58,337 nucleotides of DNA from JBFELO01 sp041552055. Its GTDB lineage: Bacteria > Acidobacteriota > Thermoanaerobaculia > Thermoanaerobaculales > Sulfomarinibacteraceae. This document shows, one piece after another, positions 8,388-17,416 of this stretch (within the stretch, counting starts at the first letter, position 1; each line of letters starts with the position of its first letter). The stretch covers positions 1 through 58,337 of the forward strand of contig JBFELO010000012.1 of NCBI GenBank assembly GCA_041552055.1. The letters are read 5' to 3'. The position numbers and the translations under genes were made by a program. The notes under the pieces were generated by a model, which worked only from the letters and a program-made list of their open reading frames with translations, made no database searches and had not been told where the DNA came from.

Positions 8388-9131
8388 TCACCTCCACTTT
8401 TTCACTTCGAGCGACTTGCTCGCGAGGAAGAGGAACAGCAACCCGACCGACAGCTCGTAGACCACGTGACGGGTGTCGACGATCCCCTTGGCGTAGTCAT
8501 CCATGTGGGTCCACAGGTTCATGTAACCGAGCGCGTCACGAAGCGCGGATGACGAGATCAGGAGCTGCTCGACGAGCCCTATCGAAAACAGCAGGATCAT
8601 CGCCGCGAACGCCAGGATCGCCGCCACCAGCTGGTTGTCGGTCAGGGTCGAGGTGAAGGTGCCGACCCCGAGGAACAGGAAACCGATCAACAGCACACCC
8701 AGGTAGCCGGCCGCAACCGGCAGCAGGTCGATCTTCGAGTTCCGCGCGAGGATCACGACGTAGATCACCGTCGGCAGCCACAGCACGATGTAGAAGAAGA
8801 GTGCCGCCAAGAACTTGCCGGCAATCACCTGGGCCTCGGACACCGGCGAGGTGAGCAGCACCTCGATGGTGCCGGAGCGCCGCTCCTCGGCCACCAGTCG
8901 CATCGTGATCACGGGCACCACGAAGAGCATGAACAGCCAGAAGAACACCGTGCCGCCGAAGAACAGCCGAAGCGGCGTCGTCGCCTGGGTCATCGGGTTG
9001 TTGAGGAACGACACGATGATGTAGAAGATGTAGCCCTGCATGAGCAGGAACGCAGTCAGCACGATGTAGGCCAGCGGCGACGAGAAGTAGGCGATGAGCT
9101 CCCGCCGCACGATCGCCAGGACCTTCCTCAT
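8388..9131 (-). CDS. ABC transporter permease (ABC-2/GldF-like)
   Basis: 247 residues with about six hydrophobic helices. The N-terminal MRKVLAIVRRELIAYFSSP and the motif RLVAEERRSGTIEVLLTSP (about residues 78-96) are diagnostic of ABC-2 permeases of the GldF/NosY type. It starts one base after the ATPase stop and ends three bases before the GldG-like gene, so it is translationally tied to both. It forms the membrane channel of the complex; the substrate is unknown. Confidence 0.88.
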   Translation of the reverse strand: MRKVLAIVRRELIAYFSSPLAYIVLTAFLLMQGYIFYIIVSFLNNPMTQATTPLRLFFGGTVFFWLFMLFVVPVITMRLVAEERRSGTIEVLLTSPVSEAQVIAGKFLAALFFYIVLWLPTVIYVVILARNSKIDLLPVAAGYLGVLLIGFLFLGVGTFTSTLTDNQLVAAILAFAAMILLFSIGLVEQLLISSSALRDALGYMNLWTHMDDYAKGIVDTRHVVYELSVGLLFLFLASKSLEVKKWR

Positions 9132-9132
9132 G

Positions 9133-10107
9133 TCACACCTCCTCCTCGACCGGAGCCGCCGGCTCGGTCACAGGCTCCGCCGCGGGATCCTCGCGGGTAG
9201 TGAGCCGGACGAAGACAGCCTCGAGCGTGGCCTTCTCGGTGGCCAGCGTGGTCAGAATCCAGCCGCGGTCCACCGCGAGCCTGAACACCGCCTCGCGAGG
9301 ATCGCTGTCGGCCGTGTGCTCGACCCGGAAGCGGCCGTCGCCCTGGTCGCGGACATCGGTGACACCGGGCAACGGAATGAGGGCATCGTGGGCATCACCG
9401 TTGGCGCCCCTGAGTTCGATCTGGATCACCGGATTGCCGACCATGCGCGTGCGCAGCGCCTCGGGCGTGCCGTCGGCAACGATCCGCCCGTGATCGATGA
9501 TGAACACCCGCTCGCACACCTGTTCGACCTCGGGCAGGATGTGGGTCGACAGGATCACCGTGTGGTCGGCGCCGAGCTCGGCGATGAGCTCGCGCACCTT
9601 GATGATCTGGTTGGGATCGAGTCCGACGGTCGGCTCGTCGAGGATCAGCACCTGCGGCTGGTGGATCAGCGCGCCGGCGAGCCCGACCCGTTGGCGGTAG
9701 CCCTTGGAAAGGGTGCCGATGACCTGTCTCCGGACGTCGCCGATCATGCACCGGTCCATCACGTCGTCCATCCGGGCGCGCACGTCAACACGAGGAATCT
9801 CTTCGACTGCGGCCCTGAACCTGAGGTACTCTTCGACTCGCATCTCCGGATAGAGAGGCACGTTCTCCGGCAGGTAACCGACATTGCGACGCAGGCCGAC
9901 CGGGTCGTGGTCGAGGTCCACCCCGGCGACCACGATACGGCCGGCGGTCGGTGGCAGAAAGGCGGTGATCATCCGCATCGCGGTGGTTTTGCCGGCGCCG
10001 TTGGGGCCGAGGAACCCGACCACCTGGCCTTCGGGGATGAAGAAGTTCAGGTCATCCACGACCGGCAGGTCCACGTACACCTTGGTGAGTCCTTCCACCT
10101 CGATCAT
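9133..10107 (-). CDS. ABC transporter ATP-binding protein (GldA-like)
   Basis: 324 residues. Walker A GPNGAGKTT (about residues 35-43), signature LSKGYRQRVGLA and Walker B VLILDEPTVGLDP are intact. The C-terminal 100 residues form the DUF4162-like extension common in ABC-2 ATPases. ATG 10105-10107 follows AGGAGG. It is the first gene of the set ATPase-permease-GldG-DUF4340(-PEP-binding). It powers the complex from the cytoplasmic side. Confidence 0.92.
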   Translation of the reverse strand: MIEVEGLTKVYVDLPVVDDLNFFIPEGQVVGFLGPNGAGKTTAMRMITAFLPPTAGRIVVAGVDLDHDPVGLRRNVGYLPENVPLYPEMRVEEYLRFRAAVEEIPRVDVRARMDDVMDRCMIGDVRRQVIGTLSKGYRQRVGLAGALIHQPQVLILDEPTVGLDPNQIIKVRELIAELGADHTVILSTHILPEVEQVCERVFIIDHGRIVADGTPEALRTRMVGNPVIQIELRGANGDAHDALIPLPGVTDVRDQGDGRFRVEHTADSDPREAVFRLAVDRGWILTTLATEKATLEAVFVRLTTREDPAAEPVTEPAAPVEEEV

Positions 10108-10303
10108 GGGTGTCGCCTCCTCGCGGGATATGAGCTAAGGAAGACGGAACACAGGAGCCGGTCTCCGCCTGCCCGCATGCTTCACGTCAAGCGCAGATGA
10201 TAAGCAAGAAAGATGCCTTTGTCACGGCACGGCGCCGAGATTCCTGACGGGCGGTCCGGCGTCAAAGTGACACGAGGGTGCCAATCCGCGAGCCATGCCC
10301 GCG

Positions 10304-11374
10304 TCATCCACCCGCCTGCACTGTGACCACCGGTGTCTGCTGGCCGGTGCCGGATTCGGCGAGCGAGAACATGATCTGCATGAAGCTCAGAGTTCGTTTG
10401 GACCGAAAGTCTTCGTGGTCGACCCAAAACCACAGGCCGCCGTAGCGCACCATGACGAAGGTATCGTCGGGCCTCTGCGCCGACGAGTAAACCCGGATCA
10501 TCGGTTCGAACCCGAAATCCTTCAGTGGTCCAGGGTCGTGCGATGGACGGGTGCGACCCGCAGCAACGTGCTCGGCGGGGACGTCGATCCAGTGCGCGAG
10601 GTCGACGAGCATCTCGAGGATCGACCGGGTGATCATGGCGATCTCGTGACCACCGGCCGCGCGATGGCCGGACACAAGCCGATACTCGGGCAGCCCGGGA
10701 TCGAGTCCCAGGATTTCGCCCAGCCGGGCCCTGGAGAGCCGCACCTCCTCCACATCTGGGGCGCCGATCACGACCACCGCCACTTCCCTGGGACCCCGTT
10801 CCTCGACCCGGAACGAGAGGCCTCCGGCGGCTTGAAGCTTCTGCATGAGCAACACCATCTCGTAAAACACCGACTGCTCATTGCGCGTACCGATGATCTC
10901 GGCCGACCCGATACCGTTGACCGAGCGAACCGCGAGCCGCAGCAGGAGGTCTGCCCGCCAGCCGGCCTGGATCAGCGACATGATGATCGCCGGCGGGATC
11001 GGCGTCATGACGCTGCGCGTAAAATCGGCGCCGGTCATCGGTGTGTAGGTGATCGTGGGCCGATCGGCGTACCCTCCGACCACCCCGACCGGCGGCAGGG
11101 CCGCGGCCTGCTCCTTGTACGGCGGCGCGGCGGCAGTGATCTTGCCATCGATCGAGTACTGGTTGATGACCGAGGTCACCTTGAGGAACAACGGCGCCTC
11201 GGCGTACCGCAGGCCGACCATGTTGAGCAGCATCTGCTCCTTCCACGAGTCGCGCAGCGCCTCGGCGTAGTCGAACTGGTCGCGCGGGATCGTCTTCGGT
11301 CCGACGCTGACGCAGCCGACCACGGCCAGGAGGGCGAAGGCCAGGATTCCGGACCGATAGTTGGGCTTCAGCAT
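10304..11374 (-). CDS. Lipoprotein of unknown function
   Basis: 356 residues from ATG 11372-11374, preceded by AGGAAGG. The signal peptide ILAFALLAVVGC has a lipobox (V-V-G-C, Cys near residue 19). The mature part begins PKTIPRDQFDYAEALRDSW and contains LLNMVGLRYAEAPLFLKVTS, which I recall as a conserved feature of an uncharacterised proteobacterial/acidobacterial lipoprotein family. The frame extends upstream to 11596 but lacks a signal there, so the internal start was chosen. The gene is read toward the ABC cluster across a 196-base spacer (10108-10303) with no other gene in it. Confidence 0.75.
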   Translation of the reverse strand: MLKPNYRSGILAFALLAVVGCVSVGPKTIPRDQFDYAEALRDSWKEQMLLNMVGLRYAEAPLFLKVTSVINQYSIDGKITAAAPPYKEQAAALPPVGVVGGYADRPTITYTPMTGADFTRSVMTPIPPAIIMSLIQAGWRADLLLRLAVRSVNGIGSAEIIGTRNEQSVFYEMVLLMQKLQAAGGLSFRVEERGPREVAVVVIGAPDVEEVRLSRARLGEILGLDPGLPEYRLVSGHRAAGGHEIAMITRSILEMLVDLAHWIDVPAEHVAAGRTRPSHDPGPLKDFGFEPMIRVYSSAQRPDDTFVMVRYGGLWFWVDHEDFRSKRTLSFMQIMFSLAESGTGQQTPVVTVQAGG

Positions 11375-11574
11375 GGGAGCGACCTTCCTGTCGAGTTGTT
11401 GTCGTATGATCTGTCGTTCGAGGGTGAGCGTCAAGGTGCCGCGTGCCGCCTTGCGGATGTTGGCGGACAGTGCAGAGCGAGATTCATCCAGGTGCCCGCG
11501 TGCAGATCCGATTTGAAATTGAAATACAGACAGCGCCATGAGGATCGTCGCGGGCGAGAGTGGACCCCAGGGAA

Positions 11575-11847
11575 ATGATGAACCGAAAGCTCGCAATCGT
11601 AGAGTTTGGCGTGGCAGCTCTGGTGCCTGCTCTCGGCGTCGCCGCCGCCTCGGCCCGGGATGCGGGGGACCGAGAGATCCAGCTCGCGCCGCTTTACCTG
11701 TGGGCGATCCGCCCGGACGGATCGATCACGATCAGGTGGAGGGATGCGCCAGTCGAGGTGTCATTCGGGGATACGTTCGACAACCTAGACTCCACGTTGA
11801 GGATCGAACATGCCGGACCGCTGGCCTGCCTCAGGTTCTTCTGGTAG
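11575..11847 (+). pseudogene. Truncated outer-membrane protein gene remnant
   Basis: A 90-residue frame starts MMNRKLAIVEFGVAALVPAL and has a clear Sec signal ending ASA. It then has IQLAPLYLWAIRPDGSITI and VEVSFGDTFDNLD, the opening strands of a barrel-type outer-membrane protein family. After about residue 75 the similarity to a barrel is lost and a stop follows at 11845-11847. A normal member would be 200 or more residues. This looks like the surviving 5' end of a deleted gene. It is divergent from the lipoprotein gene. Confidence 0.6.
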
Positions 11848-12137
11848 GGGGCGTCAGGCGCGGGGTGGGCTTGAGGTCCTGAGAGGATTCTCGCAGACCG
11901 AGTCCGTTTATGCCTACAAGCCCTCATGCCCTCAAGCCCGGCGGGTGGCGGGCCCTGCTCTTCGGACCTTGAACCTTGGCCCCGGGCGGACGGGGGATCC
12001 GGCTTCGCCTCAGGCTACGCCGTGACACGTCCGGCATCTGGCATCTGGGATCCGGCATCCGGACGGGTGGGTGGGGATGGGCCTCACCCCTCACTCCCCC
12101 ATCCCCTCACACCCTGGGTGCGTGGGAGGTCGGGGCG
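11848..12137. repeat. Repeat-rich spacer without a gene
   Basis: Contains copies of the GC-rich intergenic motif (GCCTACAAGCCCTCATGCCC near 11910, CCCTGGGTGCGTGGGAGG near 12112) and an internal near-duplication GGCATCTGGGATCCGGCATC at about 12036-12060. No coding potential is visible. Confidence 0.6.
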
Positions 12138-12734
12138 CTAGGCCATCTCGCGGCTGTGGGTCACGATCAGCATCAGGGTGGTCGAGCCGAGGGTGAACTC
12201 CGACCGGCTGGCAAGGCTCACCTTGTCGATCCTCTCACCCTCGACAAAGGTCCCGTTGGTGGCGCCGAGGTCGACCAACGTGGCCTCGTCACCGCGAAAC
12301 TCGAGCATGGCGTGACGTCGTGAGACCTCGGAGTCTCTGAGCTGCACGTCCATCGCGGACCCGCGCCCGAGGTAGATGCGGGGCTTGGTGATCTGGAACA
12401 CGGTGCCGGCCTGAGCACCGGCGATCACCGCCAGCGAGAAGCGCATGTCCTTGGGGAGCGGCGCCAGCTGCGGCAGCTCGGGCGCCTCGGGTTCGAGGTG
12501 CATCTCGTCGGTCGAGGTGGTCCTTGCGTCTGCGGGTTCGGCGGCGCTACCGCCCACGTTGGTGGCGTCGGCGATCTCGTCGATCGGATTATCGACACTG
12601 AAGGTGTGTCCGCAGCTCGTGCACTTGACCCGCTTGGCCTGGGCACCGCCGAAACGCGCCTCGTCGTAACGGTACTTTGTCTGACATTCCGGACAGGTGA
12701 TGATCAACCCGACCTCCTCGCCAGCACTATTCAT
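12138..12734 (-). CDS. Zinc-ribbon plus FHA domain protein
   Basis: 198 residues. The N-terminal MJ0042-type zinc ribbon has C14, C17, C38 and C41 (CPECQTKY ... CTSCGHTF). A flexible acidic linker spans about residues 50-90. The C-terminal FHA domain carries GRGSAMDV, SEVSRRHAMLEF and GATNGTFVEGERI, so the phosphothreonine-binding residues Gly-Arg, Ser-x-x-His and Asn-Gly are present. It probably reads Ser/Thr-kinase phosphorylation in the cytoplasm. No kinase gene is in the window. ATG 12732-12734. Confidence 0.85.
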   Translation of the reverse strand: MNSAGEEVGLIITCPECQTKYRYDEARFGGAQAKRVKCTSCGHTFSVDNPIDEIADATNVGGSAAEPADARTTSTDEMHLEPEAPELPQLAPLPKDMRFSLAVIAGAQAGTVFQITKPRIYLGRGSAMDVQLRDSEVSRRHAMLEFRGDEATLVDLGATNGTFVEGERIDKVSLASRSEFTLGSTTLMLIVTHSREMA

Positions 12735-12933
12735 GATAACAGCTTACGGGACAGGCCTGCTGTGACGGGGGTTGCAGCCCGTTATGCCTGATCAAAGGGG
12801 GAGCGGCCGAGGACGAGATGACCATGGCGATGAAGACGGAAGACGATCAGCGGACAAGTCTGCGGCCGACCGACCAGCTGCCGTCGACGGACGAATGAGC
12901 GGGGCCCCGGCTGCGAGCTCCTCTGCCTGGGGT

Positions 12934-15018
12934 TCAACCGCCGTCAGACTCCTCGGCGGCAGTCCACCGATCGATCCAGTCGAGAACGACCTCGTGCCAC
13001 TGAATCGAGTTGAGCGGCTTGAGGACCCAGTGGTTCTCGTCGGGGAAGTAGAGCAGCCGCGACGGCACCCCGCGGCGCTGCAGCGCGTTGAAGGTGGCGA
13101 TGCCCTGGGTGTCCACGACCCGGTAGTCCCTGGCGCCATGGATCACCAGCTGAGGCGTTGACCAGTGCTGGATGAGGTTGATCGGCGAGTGCTTGCGGTA
13201 CCCGTCAGGGTTGTCCCACGGTGTGCCGAGGTGTTCCCACTCCGGGAACCAGAGCTCCTCGGTGTCGAAGTAGGCCATCAGCGCGTCGAGGTTTCCGTCG
13301 TGGCAGACGAGCGCCCGGAATCGGTCGGTGTTGCCCTGGATCCAGTTGATCATGTAGCCGCCGTACGAGGCGCCGGCGGCGGCCATGCGGTCGGCGTCGA
13401 TCCACTTGTGGCGTCGCAGCACGTCGTCGAGTCCCTTCATGAGGTCCTCGAACGGAGCACCGCCCCAGTCATCGCGGATCGCGTCGGTGAACGCTTGGCC
13501 GTAGCCGGTTGAGCCGTGGAAATCGATCATCACGGCAGCATAGCCGTGGCCGGCATAAATTTGAGGGTTCCAGCGGTAGTGCCAGTGGTCGTCGGAGGTC
13601 CCCTGGGGACCGCCGTGCACCACAAACGCGAGCGGGTAGGTCCTGCCGGGGTCGAAACCGACCGGATAGACCAGGTAGCCGAACACTTCTTCGTTGTGGG
13701 CGCCTGAAAACGAGAACTGCCGGTACTCGCCGAACTCGAGATCGGCCAGGAGTTCGTCGTTGAGACGGGTGATCTGGCGCGGAATCGAGCCGGCGTTGCC
13801 CAGGATGAACAGCTCGGCAGGAGACACGAGGCTGTCCTGGGCGAAGACCAGCGAGCCGTCGGCCAGCGGTCGGGGGTTGGAGTTGAAGTGTCTGGTCACC
13901 AGCGCGGTGACGTCACCGGTTGCGGCGGCGACACGGAAGATGGAGTGGTTGCCGATGTTGTCAGCTGTGACGTACAGAGAGGCGCCGTCCGGTGACCACG
14001 CGATCTCGCTGGGCGAGCGGTCCCACGGTTCGGTGAGCACGGTCGAGCTTCCGGCCGGCCAGCCCATGACCACCACCCGACGCCGGTCGGCCTCGTACCC
14101 CGGCCGCGACATGGCGAGGTAGGCGAGGCGAGAGCCGTCCGGCGAGAAGGCCGGTGCCCGGTCCTCGCCACGACTCGGTTCCGTCAGACAGCGGACGGGA
14201 GCCGAGCCGTCGGTCGGCACCGCCCACAGGTCGAGATCCGTGGACCACGCCTCTTCCGAGCCGGGGACGACCTTTGCCGTGTATACCAGCCAGGCGCCGT
14301 CCGGGGAGATCGTGAAATCACCGCCGTCGCCGAAAGGCAGGGTCGGGCAGTCGCCATCCACTCCCGCCATCAGGTCCACCGGCGTGCCGGACGGGCTGCC
14401 CTGCGGATCGATGGGGATTCGAAACACATGATTGCGCCGGCCGTCCTTCCAGCTGTCCCAGTGACGGATGAAGAGCCGATCGAAGATCATGCCGGAAGCC
14501 TGTCGCTGCGAGTGTTCCTCGAGCCGCTCGACGGTGCAGGCCAACGAGTCGCCGCAGTCGGGATAGACCGCCATGGCGACGTACAAAGCGGAGTTCGTGG
14601 GGTCGACCTGGAGAACCTGCACGTCGAGCGGCAGCTCGGTCACCTGGCGTGGGTCGCCGCCCGAGGGGGGAAGCCGCCACACCTGAGCGGAGCCGCTGCG
14701 GTCGGAGAGGAAGTACAGCGATCCGTCCACGGCCCAGCGCGGCTCCCAGTCGTTGTCGGGGTGGCTGGTCAGCTGCCGTGCGCTACTGCCGTCCATCGCC
14801 GCCAGCCAGACGTCCTTGCGGCCCTTGTTCGCGCCCAGATCCATCGTGGCGACGGTGAATGCGACCTCGTCACCATCCGGCGACGGCTGCGGGTCGGTGA
14901 TGCGCTGCATCGCCACCAGATCGTGAACCGTAAACGGCCGCGTCTCGGCACGGACGATACCACTGAACAGCGCGATGGCCAGGATCGTGAGTCCGACGAC
15001 AAGGTGGTGATGACGCAT
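12934..15018 (-). CDS. Secreted S9-family peptidase (prolyl oligopeptidase/dipeptidyl peptidase type)
   Basis: 694 residues from ATG 15016-15018 behind AGGAGG. The signal peptide spans about residues 1-25 (ILAIALFSGIVRAE). The N-terminal two thirds is a WD/TolB-like propeller with recurring SPDG motifs (SPDGDEVAF, SPDGAWLVY, SPDGSRLAY). The C-terminal alpha/beta hydrolase has the triad S551 (GASYGGY), D631 (GARDYR) and H663 (DENHWV). It likely degrades peptides in the periplasm or outside. The longer frame to 15069 was rejected because it hides the ribosome site. Confidence 0.92.
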   Translation of the reverse strand: MRHHHLVVGLTILAIALFSGIVRAETRPFTVHDLVAMQRITDPQPSPDGDEVAFTVATMDLGANKGRKDVWLAAMDGSSARQLTSHPDNDWEPRWAVDGSLYFLSDRSGSAQVWRLPPSGGDPRQVTELPLDVQVLQVDPTNSALYVAMAVYPDCGDSLACTVERLEEHSQRQASGMIFDRLFIRHWDSWKDGRRNHVFRIPIDPQGSPSGTPVDLMAGVDGDCPTLPFGDGGDFTISPDGAWLVYTAKVVPGSEEAWSTDLDLWAVPTDGSAPVRCLTEPSRGEDRAPAFSPDGSRLAYLAMSRPGYEADRRRVVVMGWPAGSSTVLTEPWDRSPSEIAWSPDGASLYVTADNIGNHSIFRVAAATGDVTALVTRHFNSNPRPLADGSLVFAQDSLVSPAELFILGNAGSIPRQITRLNDELLADLEFGEYRQFSFSGAHNEEVFGYLVYPVGFDPGRTYPLAFVVHGGPQGTSDDHWHYRWNPQIYAGHGYAAVMIDFHGSTGYGQAFTDAIRDDWGGAPFEDLMKGLDDVLRRHKWIDADRMAAAGASYGGYMINWIQGNTDRFRALVCHDGNLDALMAYFDTEELWFPEWEHLGTPWDNPDGYRKHSPINLIQHWSTPQLVIHGARDYRVVDTQGIATFNALQRRGVPSRLLYFPDENHWVLKPLNSIQWHEVVLDWIDRWTAAEESDGG

Positions 15019-15117
15019 ATCCGCCTCCTGCGATAGAGCTCGGGCGGCGGTATCGTATCCCAGCAGCAATGCACTGTGTAACTCATTCGGGCGTCAGGTG
15101 ATCATTGCCCGTGGCAT

Positions 15118-15265
15118 GGCGATGACATCGCCTCGTATGGGCGTGCCGTCTTTGACAATGTTGGGGGCACAAACACCGGTGCGGGACGGCCCGTTGGGTC
15201 CCAACATTGTCTAAGGGGGCACCCGCGGGGAGGGCGTTAGGGAGAGGTCGCATCGAAGGGAAGAG
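15118..15265. repeat. Dispersed hairpin repeat, copy A
   Basis: About 150 bp, clearly similar (roughly three quarters of positions) to copy B at 17417-17567. GACAATGTTGGG (15154-15165) can pair with CCCAACATTGTC (15200-15211), a perfect 12-bp stem with about 34 bases between. The shared blocks are GGGCGTGCCGTC, GGGTCCCAACATTGTC and AAGGGGGCACCC. It lies between two minus-strand genes. The rest of the 15019-15423 spacer has no gene. Confidence 0.75.
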
Positions 15266-15316
15266 GGCGTACCGAACCGGCTTCGATCCTCCCTCGCTCC
15301 AGAAGGATTTGATGGC

Positions 15317-15390
15317 CCGGGGGCTTCTCCAAAGCTGGTCCGGTCATGCCCCCATGCCCTCATGCCCACAATTCCTGGGTGGGTGGGGGA
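15317..15390. repeat. GC-rich intergenic repeat next to a stop codon
   Basis: The order is GGGGGCTTCTCC, TCCGGTCATGCCCCCATG, CCTCATGCCCAC, CTGGGTGGGTGGGGGATC. The same order recurs near 20229-20296 and 49640-49720. It ends about 35 bases from the stop codon of the minus-strand gene at 15424. Confidence 0.6.
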
Positions 15391-15423
15391 TCTCGCATCT
15401 TGTATCTGGTTGGGCGGGTGGCC

Positions 15424-16320
15424 CTACGGCAAGTACTCCAGCCGGTGCTCCGCGAGCAGGCGCGCGTCGATCAAGTCCCAGCGGCTGCCCTCGATCCGGA
15501 AGTGGTGCCGGCCGCGGGTGTACGCCGCCTCCATCTGGAGCTGCAGATCTTCGGGTCGGCGGGTCAGGCGCAGGGTGAACCCTGCCGGTATATACGAGAC
15601 CATGCGGAGATCGTCGTCGGTATCGAACGAGCCGTCCCGTCCTGACGACACGATCTCGAGTCGCATCCAGTCGGTGTCGCGGTCGAACTCGGGGTTCTGC
15701 AGCTTGAAGAACGACACCTGCAGGCCGGCGATCAGGTCGGCCGCCACCTGCTCGTCTCCGGCACGGTCCTCGTCGCGTGGCAGGGCCCGGGTCTCGACTC
15801 GGTATGGCCGGCCCCAGCCGTCGTCCGATCGGACGTCGAAGAACTCCCGCACCGATCGCGGTGCCATCTCGGTGGTCGCGCCGTAAAACAGCAGCGGCAT
15901 CCAGCCGCGGACCCACATCGTCGCGTAGGGAGCGAGCACGCGCTGCCAATCACCGTCGAACGGCGGTACCTCCAGTTCCCGAACGGCATAACGCGCTGCT
16001 GCGGAGCCGATCTCGTGTGCGCGGTGGATGGTCACCAACTCGGCCGCTCGGCCGCCGTCCCCGAGCGCCATCCAGCGCAGCGTGGTGGCGAGGTCGGGTC
16101 CGGGCCCGGTCGTCCTGAACCGCGCGAAACCTAGGAGCGGTAGTGCCAGCAGCGCGCCGAACAGCAAAAGGCGCCATCCGCCGGCGCGGACGGCACTCCA
16201 CAGAGAAACGCGCGGCGGATGGGTTACCGCCGTGGTCAGGTCCCACCCGCAGTGGCGGCAGATGGTGGTGCCGTCGGGCAATGGCTCGCCGCAACCGCCG
16301 CAGAAGATTCCGTTGCTCAT
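15424..16320 (-). CDS. Zinc-ribbon membrane protein of unknown function
   Basis: 298 residues. The N-terminal zinc ribbon has C7, C10, C21 and C24 (CGGCGE ... CRHCGW), followed by one transmembrane helix (about residues 50-68). The extracytoplasmic C-terminal half contains DDGWGRPYRVE and SSGRDGSFDTDDDLRMVSY. These resemble the 'WG.P ... S.G.DG...T.DD' pattern of type II secretion pseudopilin GspG-like proteins, but there is no pilin leader. No function is assigned. ATG 16318-16320. The upstream spacer 16321-16425 contains a CGCAGATGACGCAGATGA repeat related to the one at 33418-33706. Confidence 0.6.
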   Translation of the reverse strand: MSNGIFCGGCGEPLPDGTTICRHCGWDLTTAVTHPPRVSLWSAVRAGGWRLLLFGALLALPLLGFARFRTTGPGPDLATTLRWMALGDGGRAAELVTIHRAHEIGSAAARYAVRELEVPPFDGDWQRVLAPYATMWVRGWMPLLFYGATTEMAPRSVREFFDVRSDDGWGRPYRVETRALPRDEDRAGDEQVAADLIAGLQVSFFKLQNPEFDRDTDWMRLEIVSSGRDGSFDTDDDLRMVSYIPAGFTLRLTRRPEDLQLQMEAAYTRGRHHFRIEGSRWDLIDARLLAEHRLEYLP

Positions 16321-16425
16321 CCCCGCAAGCCTAGCCTACACGTAAACCGAGTCCAAACGCATCACACGAGAATTCACACAATGTACACAACTGAGAAATG
16401 CCAACCGCAGATGACGCAGATGAAC

Positions 16426-17211
16426 TCAGTGCCGTCGGCCGGTGCGAGCGACCAGCCAGCGGGTCGGTGCCGGGGCCACGGCAGCGGTCCAGTACATCAG
16501 TCGGAGCATACTCGGCGCCACCACCCGGCGACGCGGCCGTTTCACGGTACGCGCGATGATCTCGGCACACCGCTCCGGGCTGAGCACCGGGATCAGCCTC
16601 CCCAGCTTCGGCATGGAATCACGCACCCCGGGGTTGTTGTCGAAGTAGGGACTCGACACCTCGCCAAAGACCACGTGACAGCTCTTGACACCTGTGCCGC
16701 GCAGGTCCTCACACAGTGATTCGTGCAGACCGCGCAACGCCCATCGAGAGGAGGTGTAGCCGGTGGCGCCGGGCCACGGTATGCGTGATGCCGGCGACCC
16801 CACGTGGATGATCGTTCCTGATCGCGCCTCGAGCATGTCCGCCATGAAGGCGTGGCAGATGTTGAAGGCGGCCAGAAAAGGTGCTTCCATCATCTCCTGC
16901 ACTTCATCCGGCGAGGTCTCCTCGATGAACAACCACCGTCCGGCGCCGGCCGAGTTGACGATCAGACGCGGCGTGCCGCACTGCCGGCGAACCCGTTCGG
17001 CCATGGCGATCACCTGCGCACCGTCGGCGGCATCCAGGGCTTCGACGACCGCCCGTCCCCCCGCAGCCTCGATCTCCTCGGCGACCTCTAGGAGTTTGGA
17101 CCGTGTTCTGGCCACCAGCACGACTTGCCAGCCCTCTTGGGCGAGCCGGTGTGCGGTGGCCTCTCCGATGCCCGAGGATGCTCCTGTGATCACCGTCAAA
17201 GGGGGGCTCAT
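16426..17211 (-). CDS. Short-chain dehydrogenase/reductase (SDR) with Arg at the catalytic Lys position
   Basis: 261 residues from ATG 17209-17211 with GGAGG seven bases upstream. The cofactor motif TGASSGIG is at residues 9-16, NSAG replaces the usual NNAG (about 86-89), the catalytic Ser is at 139 and Tyr at 152. The YxxxK motif reads YTSSR, so the proton-relay lysine is arginine (R156). The sequence context otherwise matches classical SDRs (YTSSKWAL is common). It either has altered activity or works as a non-redox homologue. The substrate cannot be deduced. Confidence 0.88.
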   Translation of the reverse strand: MSPPLTVITGASSGIGEATAHRLAQEGWQVVLVARTRSKLLEVAEEIEAAGGRAVVEALDAADGAQVIAMAERVRRQCGTPRLIVNSAGAGRWLFIEETSPDEVQEMMEAPFLAAFNICHAFMADMLEARSGTIIHVGSPASRIPWPGATGYTSSRWALRGLHESLCEDLRGTGVKSCHVVFGEVSSPYFDNNPGVRDSMPKLGRLIPVLSPERCAEIIARTVKRPRRRVVAPSMLRLMYWTAAVAPAPTRWLVARTGRRH

Positions 17212-17416
17212 GATGCAACCTCCGTAGAGATGGAGTATCGCACGCCGCGAGGCGTGGGGGCCTGGCCGGTGCCCGCGGCACCTGGGATTGAGGGGGTGAT
17301 CGATCGGCACTCATGCATCAGTGCCGAGCTGGGGGTGGGGGGATGAGGGGGTATCCCTGGCGGGGAGCGCGCCGGGTGAAGACCGCCCAGGGGGTCAGGC
17401 AGGCGAAGCGGACGGC

